This document shows positions 1 to 8,881 of a stretch of 64,000 nt of DNA, piece by piece. Position 1 is the stretch's first letter; each line of letters starts with the position of its first letter. A program made the translations under genes and the position numbers. Under the pieces are notes generated by a model. That model searched no databases. It worked only from the letters and a program-made list of their open reading frames with translations, and was not told where the DNA came from. Origin of the DNA: an uncultured Saprospiraceae bacterium (GTDB lineage Bacteria; Bacteroidota; Bacteroidia; Chitinophagales; Saprospiraceae). The stretch spans positions 37,049-101,048 of the forward strand of contig CALLWB010000090.1 of assembly GCA_938016265.1 (NCBI GenBank), given 5' to 3'.

Positions 1-351
1 CAGACTGTTTTTTCAAATTATAATAAGTATTTGATGACTTATCAATTGATGCCCTACTATGCCTACAGTACCTCCTCTACTTATGTACAGGCACACTACG
101 AGCATCACTTTGATGGATTTTTGCTTAATAAAATTCCCTTCGTCAAAAAGCTGGGATTTACTACTGTTGCCGGATTACATTATTTGTACACCAAAGAATC
201 AGATAACTATATGGAATTGACCATTGGGTTGGACAAAATTGGTTGGAGTCTTTTCCGGTTTGTGCGGATAGATTATGTAGCAGAAATACTATCCGACAAC
301 AAGATACGGTCTGGATTTGTCATAGGATTGAAAATTCCTGCACCAAATTAA
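1..351 (+). CDS. C-terminal end of a DUF5686-like outer membrane protein (5' truncated by window)
   Basis: The frame is open from base 1 to a TAA at 349-351, so this is the last ~116 codons of a longer gene whose start lies outside the window. Residues such as HYEHHFDGFLLNKIPF, then an AGLHYLYT segment and alternating aromatic/hydrophobic strands ending in GFVIGLKI, resemble the C-terminal barrel of Bacteroidota DUF5686/carboxypeptidase-regulatory-like outer membrane proteins. In that family an N-terminal regulatory-like domain precedes the barrel, but this part is not visible here. The function of the family is not established. The assignment rests on remembered similarity of the HYEHHFxGFLLNKIP motif; an unrelated barrel is possible. 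Confidence 0.7.
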   Translation, partial: QTVFSNYNKYLMTYQLMPYYAYSTSSTYVQAHYEHHFDGFLLNKIPFVKKLGFTTVAGLHYLYTKESDNYMELTIGLDKIGWSLFRFVRIDYVAEILSDNKIRSGFVIGLKIPAPN

Positions 352-460
352 AATAAATATTGATTACTTGGTCGAGAAAGTAGAATGACTTTGTTGTTTT
401 GCTTATTCAGTATTATATATATACAGCTAAAACTTGTCTTAATGTAGGCTACCAACCAAA

Positions 461-490
461 AATACCCCAACGTTTAAAGGTTGAGGTATT
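461..490 (-). terminator. Probable terminator between converging genes
   Basis: Arms 461-471 and 480-490 pair over 11 positions with one C-A mismatch and an 8-base loop. Read on the reverse strand the stem is followed by a short T run (TTTTT), so it most likely ends the lipoprotein gene that stops at 563. It may also act on the forward gene that stops at 351. Confidence 0.5.
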
Positions 491-562
491 GGTTTATCTT
501 TCAATAACAAACTTCAATACTAATGATTAAATTAGAGGAAGTCGTTCAAGAATTTCATTGTT

Positions 563-1162
563 TTACTCTGCTGTTTCTACAGTAGCACGAATGTTCCAGT
601 TGATGCTAACTGGAGTATATGAGCTAAGACCTCTCCAAAAACCTTGTGCGGGATCGAGAATCAAATCTCCATTCGCTACGGCTGGTCCAGCATCGCAGCC
701 TAAGGCCTGCAGGTCTCCAGCATGACTGAAAGCTATAGAAACCCAAAGATCATCTCCGTTTACAGCGAGCGGAGTTCCTAAAGTGTGCGTATTCCAACTA
801 TTAGCAGAAACATTTCCAGTAACAACCGACGAATAAACTAATTCATCAGGAGCTGTGCCTGATACACTTCCTCTATATATTTTAACTTCCGTTGAATTAG
901 GAACATTTTTAATATAAAAATCCACTTTTGTCAATAATGCGCCTGCATTTTGATCTACTAAAGTTACAGGAAATCGAACGGCACCTTCATAAGACGCACC
1001 AGGAAGCAAAGGAGCATCAATATTGGCGGTATCATAGCGTAATTCTACTGTTTTGTCATTTTTATCCTTTTTACAAGACATCATGGTTGTCAGTCCAAAA
1101 AACAAAACAAAAAGAGTGATGGATAGTGTGGGGAGTTTCAAATTTAATAAACGCATTTTCAT
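563..1162 (-). CDS. Lipoprotein with a jelly-roll-like adhesin module
   Basis: 199 residues. A hydrophobic signal ends in a lipobox TTMMSC, giving a lipidated Cys at residue 30; the next residues KKDKNDK are charged, like surface-lipoprotein export signals described in Bacteroidota. The rest looks like one beta-sandwich module. Phrases such as KVDFYIKN, EVKIYRG, SWNTHTLGTPL, DLWVSIAF, DAGPAV and NWNIRA match the pattern of modules often appended to T9SS-secreted peptidases and adhesins. Function is unknown; a surface-attached binding protein is the inference. ATG at residue 3 is an alternative start. It stands alone, with a terminator-like hairpin downstream. Confidence 0.75.
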   Translation of the reverse strand: MKMRLLNLKLPTLSITLFVLFFGLTTMMSCKKDKNDKTVELRYDTANIDAPLLPGASYEGAVRFPVTLVDQNAGALLTKVDFYIKNVPNSTEVKIYRGSVSGTAPDELVYSSVVTGNVSANSWNTHTLGTPLAVNGDDLWVSIAFSHAGDLQALGCDAGPAVANGDLILDPAQGFWRGLSSYTPVSINWNIRATVETAE

Positions 1163-1231
1163 TCTATTGAATTTTCAATTATGTATAAACTTATATTCAT
1201 TATCAATTCTACAATTATCATACCTCAAAAA

Positions 1232-1262
1232 AAAGTGTTGCCATTTTTTTTGACAACACTTT
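1232..1262 (-). terminator. Intrinsic terminator for the coiled-coil protein gene
   Basis: Arms 1232-1240 (AAAGTGTTG) and 1254-1262 (CAACACTTT) form a perfect 9-bp stem. On the reverse strand it is followed directly by eight T, 24 bases after the stop of the gene ending at 1286. Confidence 0.8.
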
Positions 1263-1285
1263 CTATATTCTTGGTTTTATGCTGA

Positions 1286-2287
1286 TTAGCGTAAAGTAAA
1301 TTCTTTAGAGCCAATTAAATAATTGCTATTGTATATTTCAGCGGTGTATTTTCCTTTGTCGAAGCTGGCAGTTTGTTTCCAGTCCATACAAACGTTGACA
1401 GCTGAATTGTCATAATCGATAGTTTCTGAGGTAGTATATCGGATCGCTTGTCCAGATTTAGGATCATCAAAATATCCAGATCCCTGGCTTTCTATAGCGA
1501 TGGTTTCCCCTCTTGGGTTGATCAATCTCATGAAAACAACGACAGGCCCAGCCTTTGTTATTTTGTTTTCTGCTACTTCAAAACACACCCTTATTTTGTC
1601 AGATTTTTTAGCGACGTCTGTTTCCAGATCGCCTTTTTTTCTTTGTTTAATACCGACGGCTTTTACAGAGTGTGCTTGTAAGACAGAACCTAGTCTTTCT
1701 AGTTTGTCCTTTTCTTCTGAAAGTTGTTCTTTTTCAACTTTTAGCGTTTCGGTGACTTTTATCTGCTCCTCCACTTTTTTTGTAGTTTCTACTACTTGAG
1801 TTTCTAGCTGTATTTTTGCAGTAGCCAGTGTGGAGTTTTCATTAGACAACACTTGGTTTTGAGCCTTAAGCGTATTGATTTCATTTAAATAGCCGTCTCG
1901 CTGTATTACAAAATCATCCACTAACCGACGGGCATCTGCCAACTCTTGGATGGAGGTGTTTTCTTTGTTGACCAACTCGTTGATTCTTGATTTTGCTCTA
2001 CGGAGATCTCTTTCTAATTTTTTCTTTTGTTTTTCGACCTGATTTCTAAGGTCTTCATTTTCAGCTGCTGCCAGATCAAGTTGTTCGATGGCATCGTCGT
2101 ACTGCACTTGCAGTTCTTCCTGGATTTTTTCTGCCTCAGAAAGTTCGTGCTGTTGTTTTTCTATTACTTTGGTCTGCTTTACTTTATTTGCCAGAAAAAA
2201 GGCATTAAGTCCTAGCAATGCGATGATGATTACCCCTAATATAATAGGCAATACATTTTTTGAATTTCCACTCATGGATACTAACAT
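1286..2287 (-). CDS. Membrane-anchored coiled-coil protein of the Bacteroidota 'SMC-like' hypothetical family
   Basis: 333 residues. One transmembrane helix near residues 13-33 (VLPIILGVIIIALLGLNAFF) is followed by a long heptad-rich region to about residue 200 (many E, Q, K; EEKDKLERLG near its end). A compact C-terminal domain follows (KAVGIKQRKKG, KSDKIRVCFEVAEN, ETIDYDNSAVNVCMDW, ending GSKEFTLR). Such proteins are often labelled chromosome-segregation-like because of the coiled coil, but no ATPase motif is present, so that label is not supported. An inner-membrane anchor with a periplasmic coiled coil and beta domain is the inference. A second ATG at 2275 (MSGNSK) is an equally good start. 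Confidence 0.75.
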   Translation of the reverse strand: MLVSMSGNSKNVLPIILGVIIIALLGLNAFFLANKVKQTKVIEKQQHELSEAEKIQEELQVQYDDAIEQLDLAAAENEDLRNQVEKQKKKLERDLRRAKSRINELVNKENTSIQELADARRLVDDFVIQRDGYLNEINTLKAQNQVLSNENSTLATAKIQLETQVVETTKKVEEQIKVTETLKVEKEQLSEEKDKLERLGSVLQAHSVKAVGIKQRKKGDLETDVAKKSDKIRVCFEVAENKITKAGPVVVFMRLINPRGETIAIESQGSGYFDDPKSGQAIRYTTSETIDYDNSAVNVCMDWKQTASFDKGKYTAEIYNSNYLIGSKEFTLR

Positions 2288-2347
2288 TTTTGTGGAGTCG
2301 TTTGAGAACTCCGGAGTTTAACTTTTTGGGAAAATGGTTCTAAATAG

Positions 2348-2355
2348 CAAAGGTA
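2348..2355 (-). promoter_or_regulatory. Bacteroidota -7 box for the coiled-coil protein gene
   Basis: The reverse strand reads TACCTTTG, an exact TAnnTTTG match, about 60 bases before the first start codon. No well-spaced -33 TTTG was found. Confidence 0.45.
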
Positions 2356-2724
2356 TCAGAAAAATACCAATTATCACTAATTATGAATAGCTGAATTCTA
2401 CAATTACTCGATAATTCCTTATTCTTTATGATAATAATAAGATGTATTTAACTGTAAGACACTCTTTGCTTTAGTTTCACCTAGTTGATTGTTAATTTTA
2501 TATTATCATGGCAAACCAACTCAATTAGTCCTAATTTCTTCCTTTTGAATATTCATTTCAAGCGAAAACCTTTCCAAAATTCATGATCCGACTTTAGGCA
2601 CACCCGACAATTTTGATTCTTATCATAGAATAAGGTCTAAACTTCCTTTTAGTTAAAAAGTATTGCTGTTATAAAAAAAATGCTATTATCAACCAATTCG
2701 ATAAAAATCCGTATTGAAAATAAG

Positions 2725-2732
2725 TATCTTTG
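2725..2732 (+). promoter_or_regulatory. Bacteroidota -7 box for the exonuclease/rpe cluster
   Basis: TATCTTTG is an exact TAnnTTTG match 26 bases before the ATG at 2759. It overlaps the coding extension implied by an upstream TTG at 2714, which argues that translation starts at 2759. The -33 region is poor. Confidence 0.55.
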
Positions 2733-2758
2733 ACCCTGAAGTTAAAATAGATAAAAAT

Positions 2759-3508
2759 ATGCCGAATTATAATCTTGGAAACATCCTTTTCCTTGACATA
2801 GAGACAGTTTCCGGGTTTGCAAATTTTGAGGAGCAAAGTGAGCGCATGCAATATCTCTGGCAGATAAAAGCAGGACAGATATACCGTAGAAGCGGAGAAA
2901 TACCCGAACCTCAAGAATCCTATGAAGAAAAAGCAGGAATCTTTGCTGAATTTGGTAAAATTGTCTGCATCTCTGTTGGTATTCTGACACAAGACGACGA
3001 CGATCAATATCAAATCCGTCTAAAATCTTTTTGTGACCACGATGAGAAAAAACTCCTCCTTGATTTCAAGCAACTTTTAGAGGACAATCCCCGTTTCAAT
3101 AAGATGTGCGGACACAACCTCAAAGAGTTTGACATCCCCTACATTTGCAGGAGAATGATGGTCAATTTTATCGAACTCCCTAGAATCCTTAATATCAGTG
3201 GCAAAAAACCATGGGAACTCGATTATCTATTGGACACGATGCTCATGTGGAAATTTGGAGATTTCAAAAATTACACCTCCTTGTCATTGCTTACGGCCCT
3301 ATTCGAGATCCCTACACCAAAGGATGATATCGATGGCAGTGAAGTTGGACGGGTATTTTGGAAAGAAGACGATCTAGAACGAATAGGCATTTATTGTGAA
3401 AAGGACGTCGTTGCTGTTGCACAACTGTTATTGCGATTTGAGCGACTCCCTCTTGTGCCGCCTGAAAACATTCATTCTTCCTATGAACCAACAACACCTA
3501 ACTCTTAA
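2759..3508 (+). CDS. 3'-5' exonuclease, PolB-like DEDDy family
   Basis: About 249 residues from the ATG at 2759. All three motifs of the DEDD exonuclease superfamily can be seen: ExoI LFLDIETVSG (metal-binding D and E), ExoII GHNLKEFDIPYI (N-x3-F-D) and ExoIII YCEKDVVAVAQL (Y-x3-D). This order and spacing fit the predicted PolB-elongation-subunit-like 3'-5' exonucleases common in Bacteroidota. No polymerase domain is attached, so it is probably a stand-alone nuclease in DNA repair or RNA turnover; the substrate cannot be read from sequence. The start at 2759 was chosen because the MPNYNLGNILFLDIET N-terminus fits the family and a promoter box overlaps the longer TTG-started version. It ends 5 bases before rpe, so the two are probably co-transcribed. 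Confidence 0.85.
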   Translation: MPNYNLGNILFLDIETVSGFANFEEQSERMQYLWQIKAGQIYRRSGEIPEPQESYEEKAGIFAEFGKIVCISVGILTQDDDDQYQIRLKSFCDHDEKKLLLDFKQLLEDNPRFNKMCGHNLKEFDIPYICRRMMVNFIELPRILNISGKKPWELDYLLDTMLMWKFGDFKNYTSLSLLTALFEIPTPKDDIDGSEVGRVFWKEDDLERIGIYCEKDVVAVAQLLLRFERLPLVPPENIHSSYEPTTPNS

Positions 3509-3513
3509 TTGAT

Positions 3514-4188
3514 ATGAAAAAGCACTTAATTGCGCCTTCTGTCCTGGCAGCAGATTTTACCAAACTAGGACAACAGATTGAATTGGTCAATAATAGTGAA
3601 GCAGATTGGTTTCACATTGATGTGATGGACGGTTCTTTCGTTCCTAATATTTCTTTTGGAATGTTCATCATTAAAGCCATAAAAAAAATAGCAACGAAGC
3701 CACTCGATGTTCATTTGATGATTGTGAATCCTGAAAAATATATTGAGGAGGTGCGGGAAGCAGGAGCGGATATCATCAGTGTACATTATGAGGCTTGCCC
3801 ACACATTCACAGAACACTGCAACAAATCAAAGCTACTGGAGCAAAAGCTGGTGTTGCGCTAAACCCTGGTACTCCAGTATCGGTGTTGGATGATATATTG
3901 GAGGACATTGACCTTGTTGTGTTAATGTCTGTTAATCCTGGTTTTGGCGGACAAAAGTTTATCTACCGTACCATTGAAAAAACAAGAGCATTAAAAGAGC
4001 AAATTACCATAAGAAATACGAATACGATGATTGAAATCGATGGTGGAGTCGGCCTTCAAAATGCAGAAGTCATACTCAAAGCAGGCGCGGATGTACTGGT
4101 AGCTGGCAGTAGCGTCTACAAATCAGAAGATCCTGTAGATTCTATTTCAAGATTAAAAAATATCATTGCAGATACTATTATAACATAG
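3514..4188 (+). CDS. rpe: Ribulose-phosphate 3-epimerase
   Basis: 224 residues, the usual length. It interconverts ribulose 5-phosphate and xylulose 5-phosphate in the pentose phosphate pathway, in the cytoplasm, using a metal-dependent TIM barrel. Visible family motifs are APSVLAADF at the N-terminus, FHIDVMDGSFVPNISFG (metal and catalytic His/Asp), LDVHLMI, MSVNPGFGGQKF, EIDGGV (second catalytic Asp) and ADVLVAGSSVY (phosphate loop). It starts 5 bases after the exonuclease gene and the TonB-dependent receptor follows after 62 bases, so read-through into the receptor is possible. Confidence 0.97.
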   Translation: MKKHLIAPSVLAADFTKLGQQIELVNNSEADWFHIDVMDGSFVPNISFGMFIIKAIKKIATKPLDVHLMIVNPEKYIEEVREAGADIISVHYEACPHIHRTLQQIKATGAKAGVALNPGTPVSVLDDILEDIDLVVLMSVNPGFGGQKFIYRTIEKTRALKEQITIRNTNTMIEIDGGVGLQNAEVILKAGADVLVAGSSVYKSEDPVDSISRLKNIIADTIIT

Positions 4189-4250
4189 ATTTCGTTTTTC
4201 TAAGAACGAGTTTATTCTACCTATCTTAACTACTAAATGAACCGAAGGGC

Positions 4251-6782
4251 ATGAAGCAATTCCTAGCAATTTTATTCCTCCTTTTTTTTATGACCACCAT
4301 AGCATTCAGCCAAAAAAATGCAACTATTACCGGAAAGGTAACTGATGAGAATGGCGCGGCACTTGCTGGCGTTAGTGTAACTGTTCCTAAGTTAGTCGGT
4401 AGTGACCAACCCTTGGGGACTTATACTGACAACCGCGGAAAATACAAGCTGGAAGTTCCAGCCAATCAAAATATTACAATAGAATATAGTTATCTAGGGT
4501 ATGAGGTAAAGCCCAAAAATGGCACGTATTCTCCAGGTGAGAAAAAAGTAATCGACATAAAGCTAAAACAAGGAGTTGATTTAATAGAAGCCACAGTCAC
4601 CGCCACAAATGAGTCGGACCCCTCAGAGTCGACCGACAAAATTGACGTCAAACAATTGGATTATCTGGTAAATCCCAACATGAACCTCGACATCTCTAGT
4701 ATTGCCATCGGTGTTTCTGGCAGTGCAGACGAATTGAGTTCTCAATATTCAGTTAGAGGTGGGAGTTATGATGAGAATTTGGTGTATGTCAACGATTTTG
4801 AGATTTACCGTCCCTTTTTAGTGCGCTCTGGTAGACAAGAAGGGCTGAGCTTTCCAAATACAGACATGATCAGCTCGCTGGCTTTTTCTTCTGGAGGATT
4901 CCAAGCCAAATATGGAGACAAACTATCTTCTGTATTAGATATAAAGTACAAACGCCCAGATTCCCTGCGAGGATCAGTTATGCTGAGTGCTCTAGGAGCA
5001 TCTGCTCACCTAGAAGGAAGTATCAAGAAAAAAAGAGAAAATCAAAAGTTTAGTTACTTGATCGGGGCCCGCTACAAAACTACCCGCTACCTCCTTGGAA
5101 GCCTGGAAACTACAGGGGAATATTTACCCAATTTCTATGATATACAGTCTTATTTAAGCTATGATCTAGGAAGATCCTGGCAGCTTGGACTAATTGGGAA
5201 CTACAATAAAAGTATCTACCAATTCACCCCAAAAACAAGAAGTACCACACTTGGATTAGTCAATCTTGCGCTGCAGTTTAATGCGTTTTTTGAAGGACAA
5301 GAAGTCGATGATTTCACTACTTATATGGCAGGCGTTTCGCTTAGTCACCTGCCAGCAGATGAAAATAAAAACTATTACTTTAAATGGCTGGCTTCGACTT
5401 TTGAAAGTCGGGAGAATGAGCGGATTGATATCATTGGTGCTTATCGTCTTGGGGTTTTAGAAACAGATTTAGGGTCGGAAGATGCAGGAGAAATTGTTGC
5501 TACCATTGGAGCAGGGACTCAACATACTTATGTTCGTAACTTCCTGACTGCCAAAGTATCCAATACAGAAATAAAAGGAGGCTGGGAAAAAACCAATCGA
5601 AAAGATTCTACCTCTTTAAACTATAACAGCAATCATCTCCGATATGGTGTCAAATTTCAACATGAGATTATTGATGATAATATTAATGAATGGGAGCGCT
5701 TAGATTCTGCAGGCTACTCACTACCCTACTCCGATTCGAATGTGAACTTGTGGGAAGCGGTGAAAACGCAAATTGACCTTAACTCCAATAGATACAGTGC
5801 TTATTTGCAAAACACCTGGCAAATCAACAGAGATTCAAGCCACGAAATGGGAATTACCGTCGGCCTCCGGACTTCGTATTGGGATTTGAACAGAGAGGCC
5901 ATATTGACACCAAGAGCTCAGTTTTACTACAAACCCTACCGCGAAGAAGGCGAATTAACACTAAAAGCATCAGTAGGACTCTATTACCAGCCACCGTTCT
6001 ATCGCGAGATGAGAGATTTACAAGGTAACGTTAATAAAAATTTGAAGTCTCAAAAATCAATACATTCCGTTTTGGGTTTAGTCTATGATTTTGAAATGTG
6101 GGGACGTAACTTCAAGTTTATCACAGAAGCCTATTATAAGCACTTGTTTGATATCGTTGCTTTTGATGTGGACAATGTAAGAATTCGCTACTATGGAGAT
6201 AACAATGCCAATGGCTATGCAACAGGAATTGACTTCCGAATCAACGGTGAGTTTGCTGAAGGAGCAGAGTCGTGGGTCAATCTGTCCTTCTTGCGCGCAA
6301 GAGAACGATTTATTGGTGTCGAGCATATGAAGCGAGAAGCTGGAGACTCTACAGGAACGGTAGTGAGGGATGTTGCTCGGCCAACAGATCAGTTTGCTAG
6401 TATTTCTGTTTTCTTTCAAGACTATCTACCGAAATTGGACAATTTTAAAGTAAATCTAAATATGGTGGTCGGTACTGGGACTTCTTTTGGGATTCCTCGG
6501 AATAATGAGATTTATCGAAATACATATCGCTATTCCCCTTATTATCGAGTGGATATTGGGTTCAGTTATTTGATGTTTGATGCGCGAAAGAGTAAACGCT
6601 CGTCTGGTAATCCTTTCCGGAAATTCCGTCGTGCTTGGATTAGCGCCGAGGTCTTCAATTTATTGCAGGTGGCCAATGCCGCTTCAAACACCTGGATAAA
6701 AACCATTCAAAATCAGAATGTTGCAGTACCAAATTTCCTTACTTCTAGGAGAATTAATCTTAAACTTAAATTCAATTTTTAA
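4251..6782 (+). CDS. TonB-dependent receptor with carboxypeptidase-regulatory-like N-terminus
   Basis: 843 residues. A signal peptide (about 1-20, ending AFSQ) is followed by a carboxypeptidase-regulatory-like beta domain (about 23-110; ATITGKVTDENGAALAGVSV, then YTDNRGKYKLEVPA), a plug domain (about 125-235; SSQYSVRGGSYDENLVYVND, then SSGGFQAKYGDKLSSVLDI), and a 22-strand-type barrel to the end. The last residue is Phe (LKLKFNF), the typical outer membrane insertion signal. The family imports ligands across the outer membrane using TonB energy. No SusD-like partner lies next to it, so a polysaccharide-utilisation role is not supported; the ligand is unknown. The TlpA-like gene follows after 9 bases and is probably co-transcribed. 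Confidence 0.92.
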   Translation: MKQFLAILFLLFFMTTIAFSQKNATITGKVTDENGAALAGVSVTVPKLVGSDQPLGTYTDNRGKYKLEVPANQNITIEYSYLGYEVKPKNGTYSPGEKKVIDIKLKQGVDLIEATVTATNESDPSESTDKIDVKQLDYLVNPNMNLDISSIAIGVSGSADELSSQYSVRGGSYDENLVYVNDFEIYRPFLVRSGRQEGLSFPNTDMISSLAFSSGGFQAKYGDKLSSVLDIKYKRPDSLRGSVMLSALGASAHLEGSIKKKRENQKFSYLIGARYKTTRYLLGSLETTGEYLPNFYDIQSYLSYDLGRSWQLGLIGNYNKSIYQFTPKTRSTTLGLVNLALQFNAFFEGQEVDDFTTYMAGVSLSHLPADENKNYYFKWLASTFESRENERIDIIGAYRLGVLETDLGSEDAGEIVATIGAGTQHTYVRNFLTAKVSNTEIKGGWEKTNRKDSTSLNYNSNHLRYGVKFQHEIIDDNINEWERLDSAGYSLPYSDSNVNLWEAVKTQIDLNSNRYSAYLQNTWQINRDSSHEMGITVGLRTSYWDLNREAILTPRAQFYYKPYREEGELTLKASVGLYYQPPFYREMRDLQGNVNKNLKSQKSIHSVLGLVYDFEMWGRNFKFITEAYYKHLFDIVAFDVDNVRIRYYGDNNANGYATGIDFRINGEFAEGAESWVNLSFLRARERFIGVEHMKREAGDSTGTVVRDVARPTDQFASISVFFQDYLPKLDNFKVNLNMVVGTGTSFGIPRNNEIYRNTYRYSPYYRVDIGFSYLMFDARKSKRSSGNPFRKFRRAWISAEVFNLLQVANAASNTWIKTIQNQNVAVPNFLTSRRINLKLKFNF

Positions 6783-6791
6783 TCAATTGAC

Positions 6792-7310
6792 ATGAGGTTC
6801 TTCGTATTTACACTTGCTATTTGTCTTAGTTTTTCTGTTTTCGGACAAGATGATGCTGCTCCTGACTATCTGATGTCCCAAGACTTTCCTGATAGTGTAA
6901 AAACATTGCCATTGGTGCTCTTAGACCGTTCTGAAACTACTTTTGGAGAACTACTCGAGTCTCACAAAGGCAAAAAACTGGTCATTGATTTTTGGGCTTC
7001 CTGGTGCAAAGATTGCCTGGTAGGCTTGCCAAGCTTAAACAAACTCAAGAAGAAGACCGCAAAGAAAAACGTCGACTATGTTTTCATCTCCGTCGATAAA
7101 GAAGATAAAAAATGGAGATCTGCCATCTTTCGCCACGGTATGTTAGGAGAAAATTATCGCATTGAGGTGGGTTGGAAAAACACCCTTTGCAATTATATCG
7201 GCTTGGATTGGATCCCCAGATACATTGTGATCGATGAAGGAGGACGAATCATTCTTCCAAAGGCCATTACCGCAAGCGACAAGCAGCTTTTTAAACTACT
7301 TATGAAGTAG
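6792..7310 (+). CDS. Exported TlpA-like thioredoxin-fold protein
   Basis: 172 residues with a signal peptide (about 1-18, ending VFGQ). The thioredoxin core shows VIDFWASWCKDCLVGLPSL, with redox cysteines C72 and C75, and a later WIPRYIVIDEGG that supplies the cis-Pro. TlpA/ResA-like proteins reduce or isomerise disulfides in the periplasm. It lies 9 bases downstream of the TonB-dependent receptor gene. That arrangement suggests a linked envelope function, for example reducing a substrate or keeping the receptor's partners in the right redox state, but the substrate cannot be inferred. Confidence 0.88.
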   Translation: MRFFVFTLAICLSFSVFGQDDAAPDYLMSQDFPDSVKTLPLVLLDRSETTFGELLESHKGKKLVIDFWASWCKDCLVGLPSLNKLKKKTAKKNVDYVFISVDKEDKKWRSAIFRHGMLGENYRIEVGWKNTLCNYIGLDWIPRYIVIDEGGRIILPKAITASDKQLFKLLMK

Positions 7311-7734
7311 GCGGGTGTTCCTCACACCTGCAATCTCGCTTCCTTCTAGCCAAACCTTACAAAACATTTAAGTTAATAATTTGTAATAATGGCAAGTTGT
7401 AAGGATGTGGAGTTACTGGTGGAAACCACAAAATTTCGATTGCATTCTCAATATTCCGAAGACAAGAAAATTCAGTCTGAATTCTCGGATTAGTGAACAT
7501 TTAAATTCAATACATATCTCTTTGTTTATGTGCGGATTAACGGTAAGTAAGCGCAATTTTACTTCGTCAAAAAAAGGCAGTGCATAATCAGTAAAATAGA
7601 AATTTGGATTAATATAATTAATGAAATAGTTATATAATTGTTTCAGTTTGTTACAACAACTCTTATTCAAAATTTAGAAAAGAAAGGTTAAGTACATTTA
7701 TTCAATCCAATTTATAATTTTAAAATAATTTATT
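7311..7734. other. Intergenic region, no supported gene
   Basis: 424 AT-rich bases. Short frames occur on both strands, including one containing MCGLTVSKRN, but none has a convincing product. No hairpin with a T run or exact promoter box was seen. Confidence 0.55.
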
Positions 7735-8622
7735 ATGAAAACACAGATTTTTTATTTTATAACGATTGCAATAGCAATGTCTTTAAGTTTTACCGCATGT
7801 GATGAACCAACAAATCTGCTGGAAGAAGTGCAGCAAATATCAGACACCCCTACTGAAGACGCCCTGCTGTCAACAGAAATCGAGGATAAAAAAAGGTTGG
7901 TAGCTACCGTCCAAAAGGAAGGCCACGAACTTCAGTTTTATAGTGTCGGCCCAATAGATAATCGCAGCATATTAATGGTGGAGTCACTTTATGGAAAAGC
8001 GGCGGAAAATGAATCAGAGACGTTCTATATATCCGCTTTAAGTGCATCTTCTGATGAAGAGAGAAGAACACCATTAGAGGTCTTTATGGCAATGACAGAT
8101 CCAGCGCAGAAAGTTCCTGAAGAAATTGCTTCAAATGCCACGAATGATCAATTAATTTTGTCTGGACGAGAAGTTTTGGACAATAGCCGTCCGTTGGAAA
8201 TACTTGATAGAAACTATGTTGAACCATCAGTAGGCAGAAATTGCTATGCTAAAGACTTGGGCTGGACTGGTTTTAGAAATACTTATTGTTGGAATAATAC
8301 AGTCGTTTCTAATCCTTCTGACATTAGAACTTGCGATTCAGGGAAAAGAACCAGCATCTTACAACGAAGAACCAAATTATATGGTACCTGGTATAAAACG
8401 GTAAGGGCAGCTGCTGCAATCAATACCGTCTGTGGCTACACAAAAACCAGATTTCATTATTGGGACAAGGGAAAATGGAACTTTATTACACAAGTAACTC
8501 TTGGTGGAGGTAAGAGAATAGCGGATATTAGAGCAGATAACGGTGTACCAAAACATTTGCATATAGAAATAACTCGTCCATACAATACCGGCTATTTTAG
8601 AGCGGCTACACGGTTTTATTAA
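7735..8622 (+). CDS. Orphan lipoprotein with a four-Cys C-terminal domain
   Basis: 295 residues, not recognised. The signal ends in a lipobox SFTAC, with the lipidated Cys at residue 22, followed by an acidic stretch (DEPTNLLEE). Residues about 50-160 are acidic and of mixed composition. From about residue 165 a distinct domain begins with four cysteines in the contexts RNCYAKDLGW, NTYCWNN, IRTCDSG and TVCGYTKT. It ends with HLHIEITRP and aromatic-rich strands, so it is probably a disulfide-bonded beta domain. It is monocistronic and ends before a very strong hairpin at 8715-8768. No function is proposed. Confidence 0.7.
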   Translation: MKTQIFYFITIAIAMSLSFTACDEPTNLLEEVQQISDTPTEDALLSTEIEDKKRLVATVQKEGHELQFYSVGPIDNRSILMVESLYGKAAENESETFYISALSASSDEERRTPLEVFMAMTDPAQKVPEEIASNATNDQLILSGREVLDNSRPLEILDRNYVEPSVGRNCYAKDLGWTGFRNTYCWNNTVVSNPSDIRTCDSGKRTSILQRRTKLYGTWYKTVRAAAAINTVCGYTKTRFHYWDKGKWNFITQVTLGGGKRIADIRADNGVPKHLHIEITRPYNTGYFRAATRFY

Positions 8623-8714
8623 TTAAAAATAGTAGTCTTTGTCAGCGTTGAGTGCCTGGATTTTCGCTAACGAAAAAACTGGATGGACCAGCTTCTGGCA
8701 GACCATATAGAAAC

Positions 8715-8768
8715 CTTATAACCAACAAAATCAATCGCCCTTTGGCGATTGATTTTGTTGGTTATAAG
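8715..8768. terminator. Perfect 25-bp stem, 4-base loop hairpin
   Basis: Arms 8715-8739 and 8744-8768 are exact reverse complements around the loop CTTT. There is no T run on either side. It sits about 90 bases after the lipoprotein stop and upstream of the reverse gene's own terminator, so it probably separates the two converging units. An RNA-stabilising or Rho-independent-like role is also possible. Confidence 0.6.
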
Positions 8769-8881
8769 TTAATAGTCATTCGATAAAAAATCACTAGTAC
8801 TTCCAGAAGCAGTAAGTTTTTCCTTAGAAGATGAACCCTGACTTTCTACTTTCTAACTGCTACAAAGCGATAAACAAAAAA

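Larger units (their letters stand above)
2288..2758. other. AT-rich intergenic region between divergent genes
   Basis: 471 bases without a credible gene. It holds a -7-like box for each flanking gene (2348-2355 reverse, 2725-2732 forward). No other clear hairpin or repeat was seen. Confidence 0.6.

Noticed and set aside
1286..2287. SMC-type chromosome segregation protein
   Set aside because: There is a membrane anchor and coiled coil but no Walker A, Walker B or ABC signature.
2714..2758. TTG start that would lengthen the exonuclease by 15 residues
   Set aside because: A TATCTTTG promoter box lies inside this stretch, and the family N-terminus fits the ATG at 2759.
7405..7670. Short frames on both strands, one with MCGLTVSKRN resembling the start of an amidotransferase
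   Set aside because: Only 19 codons follow the MCG and no further family sequence appears; the composition is like AT-rich non-coding DNA.
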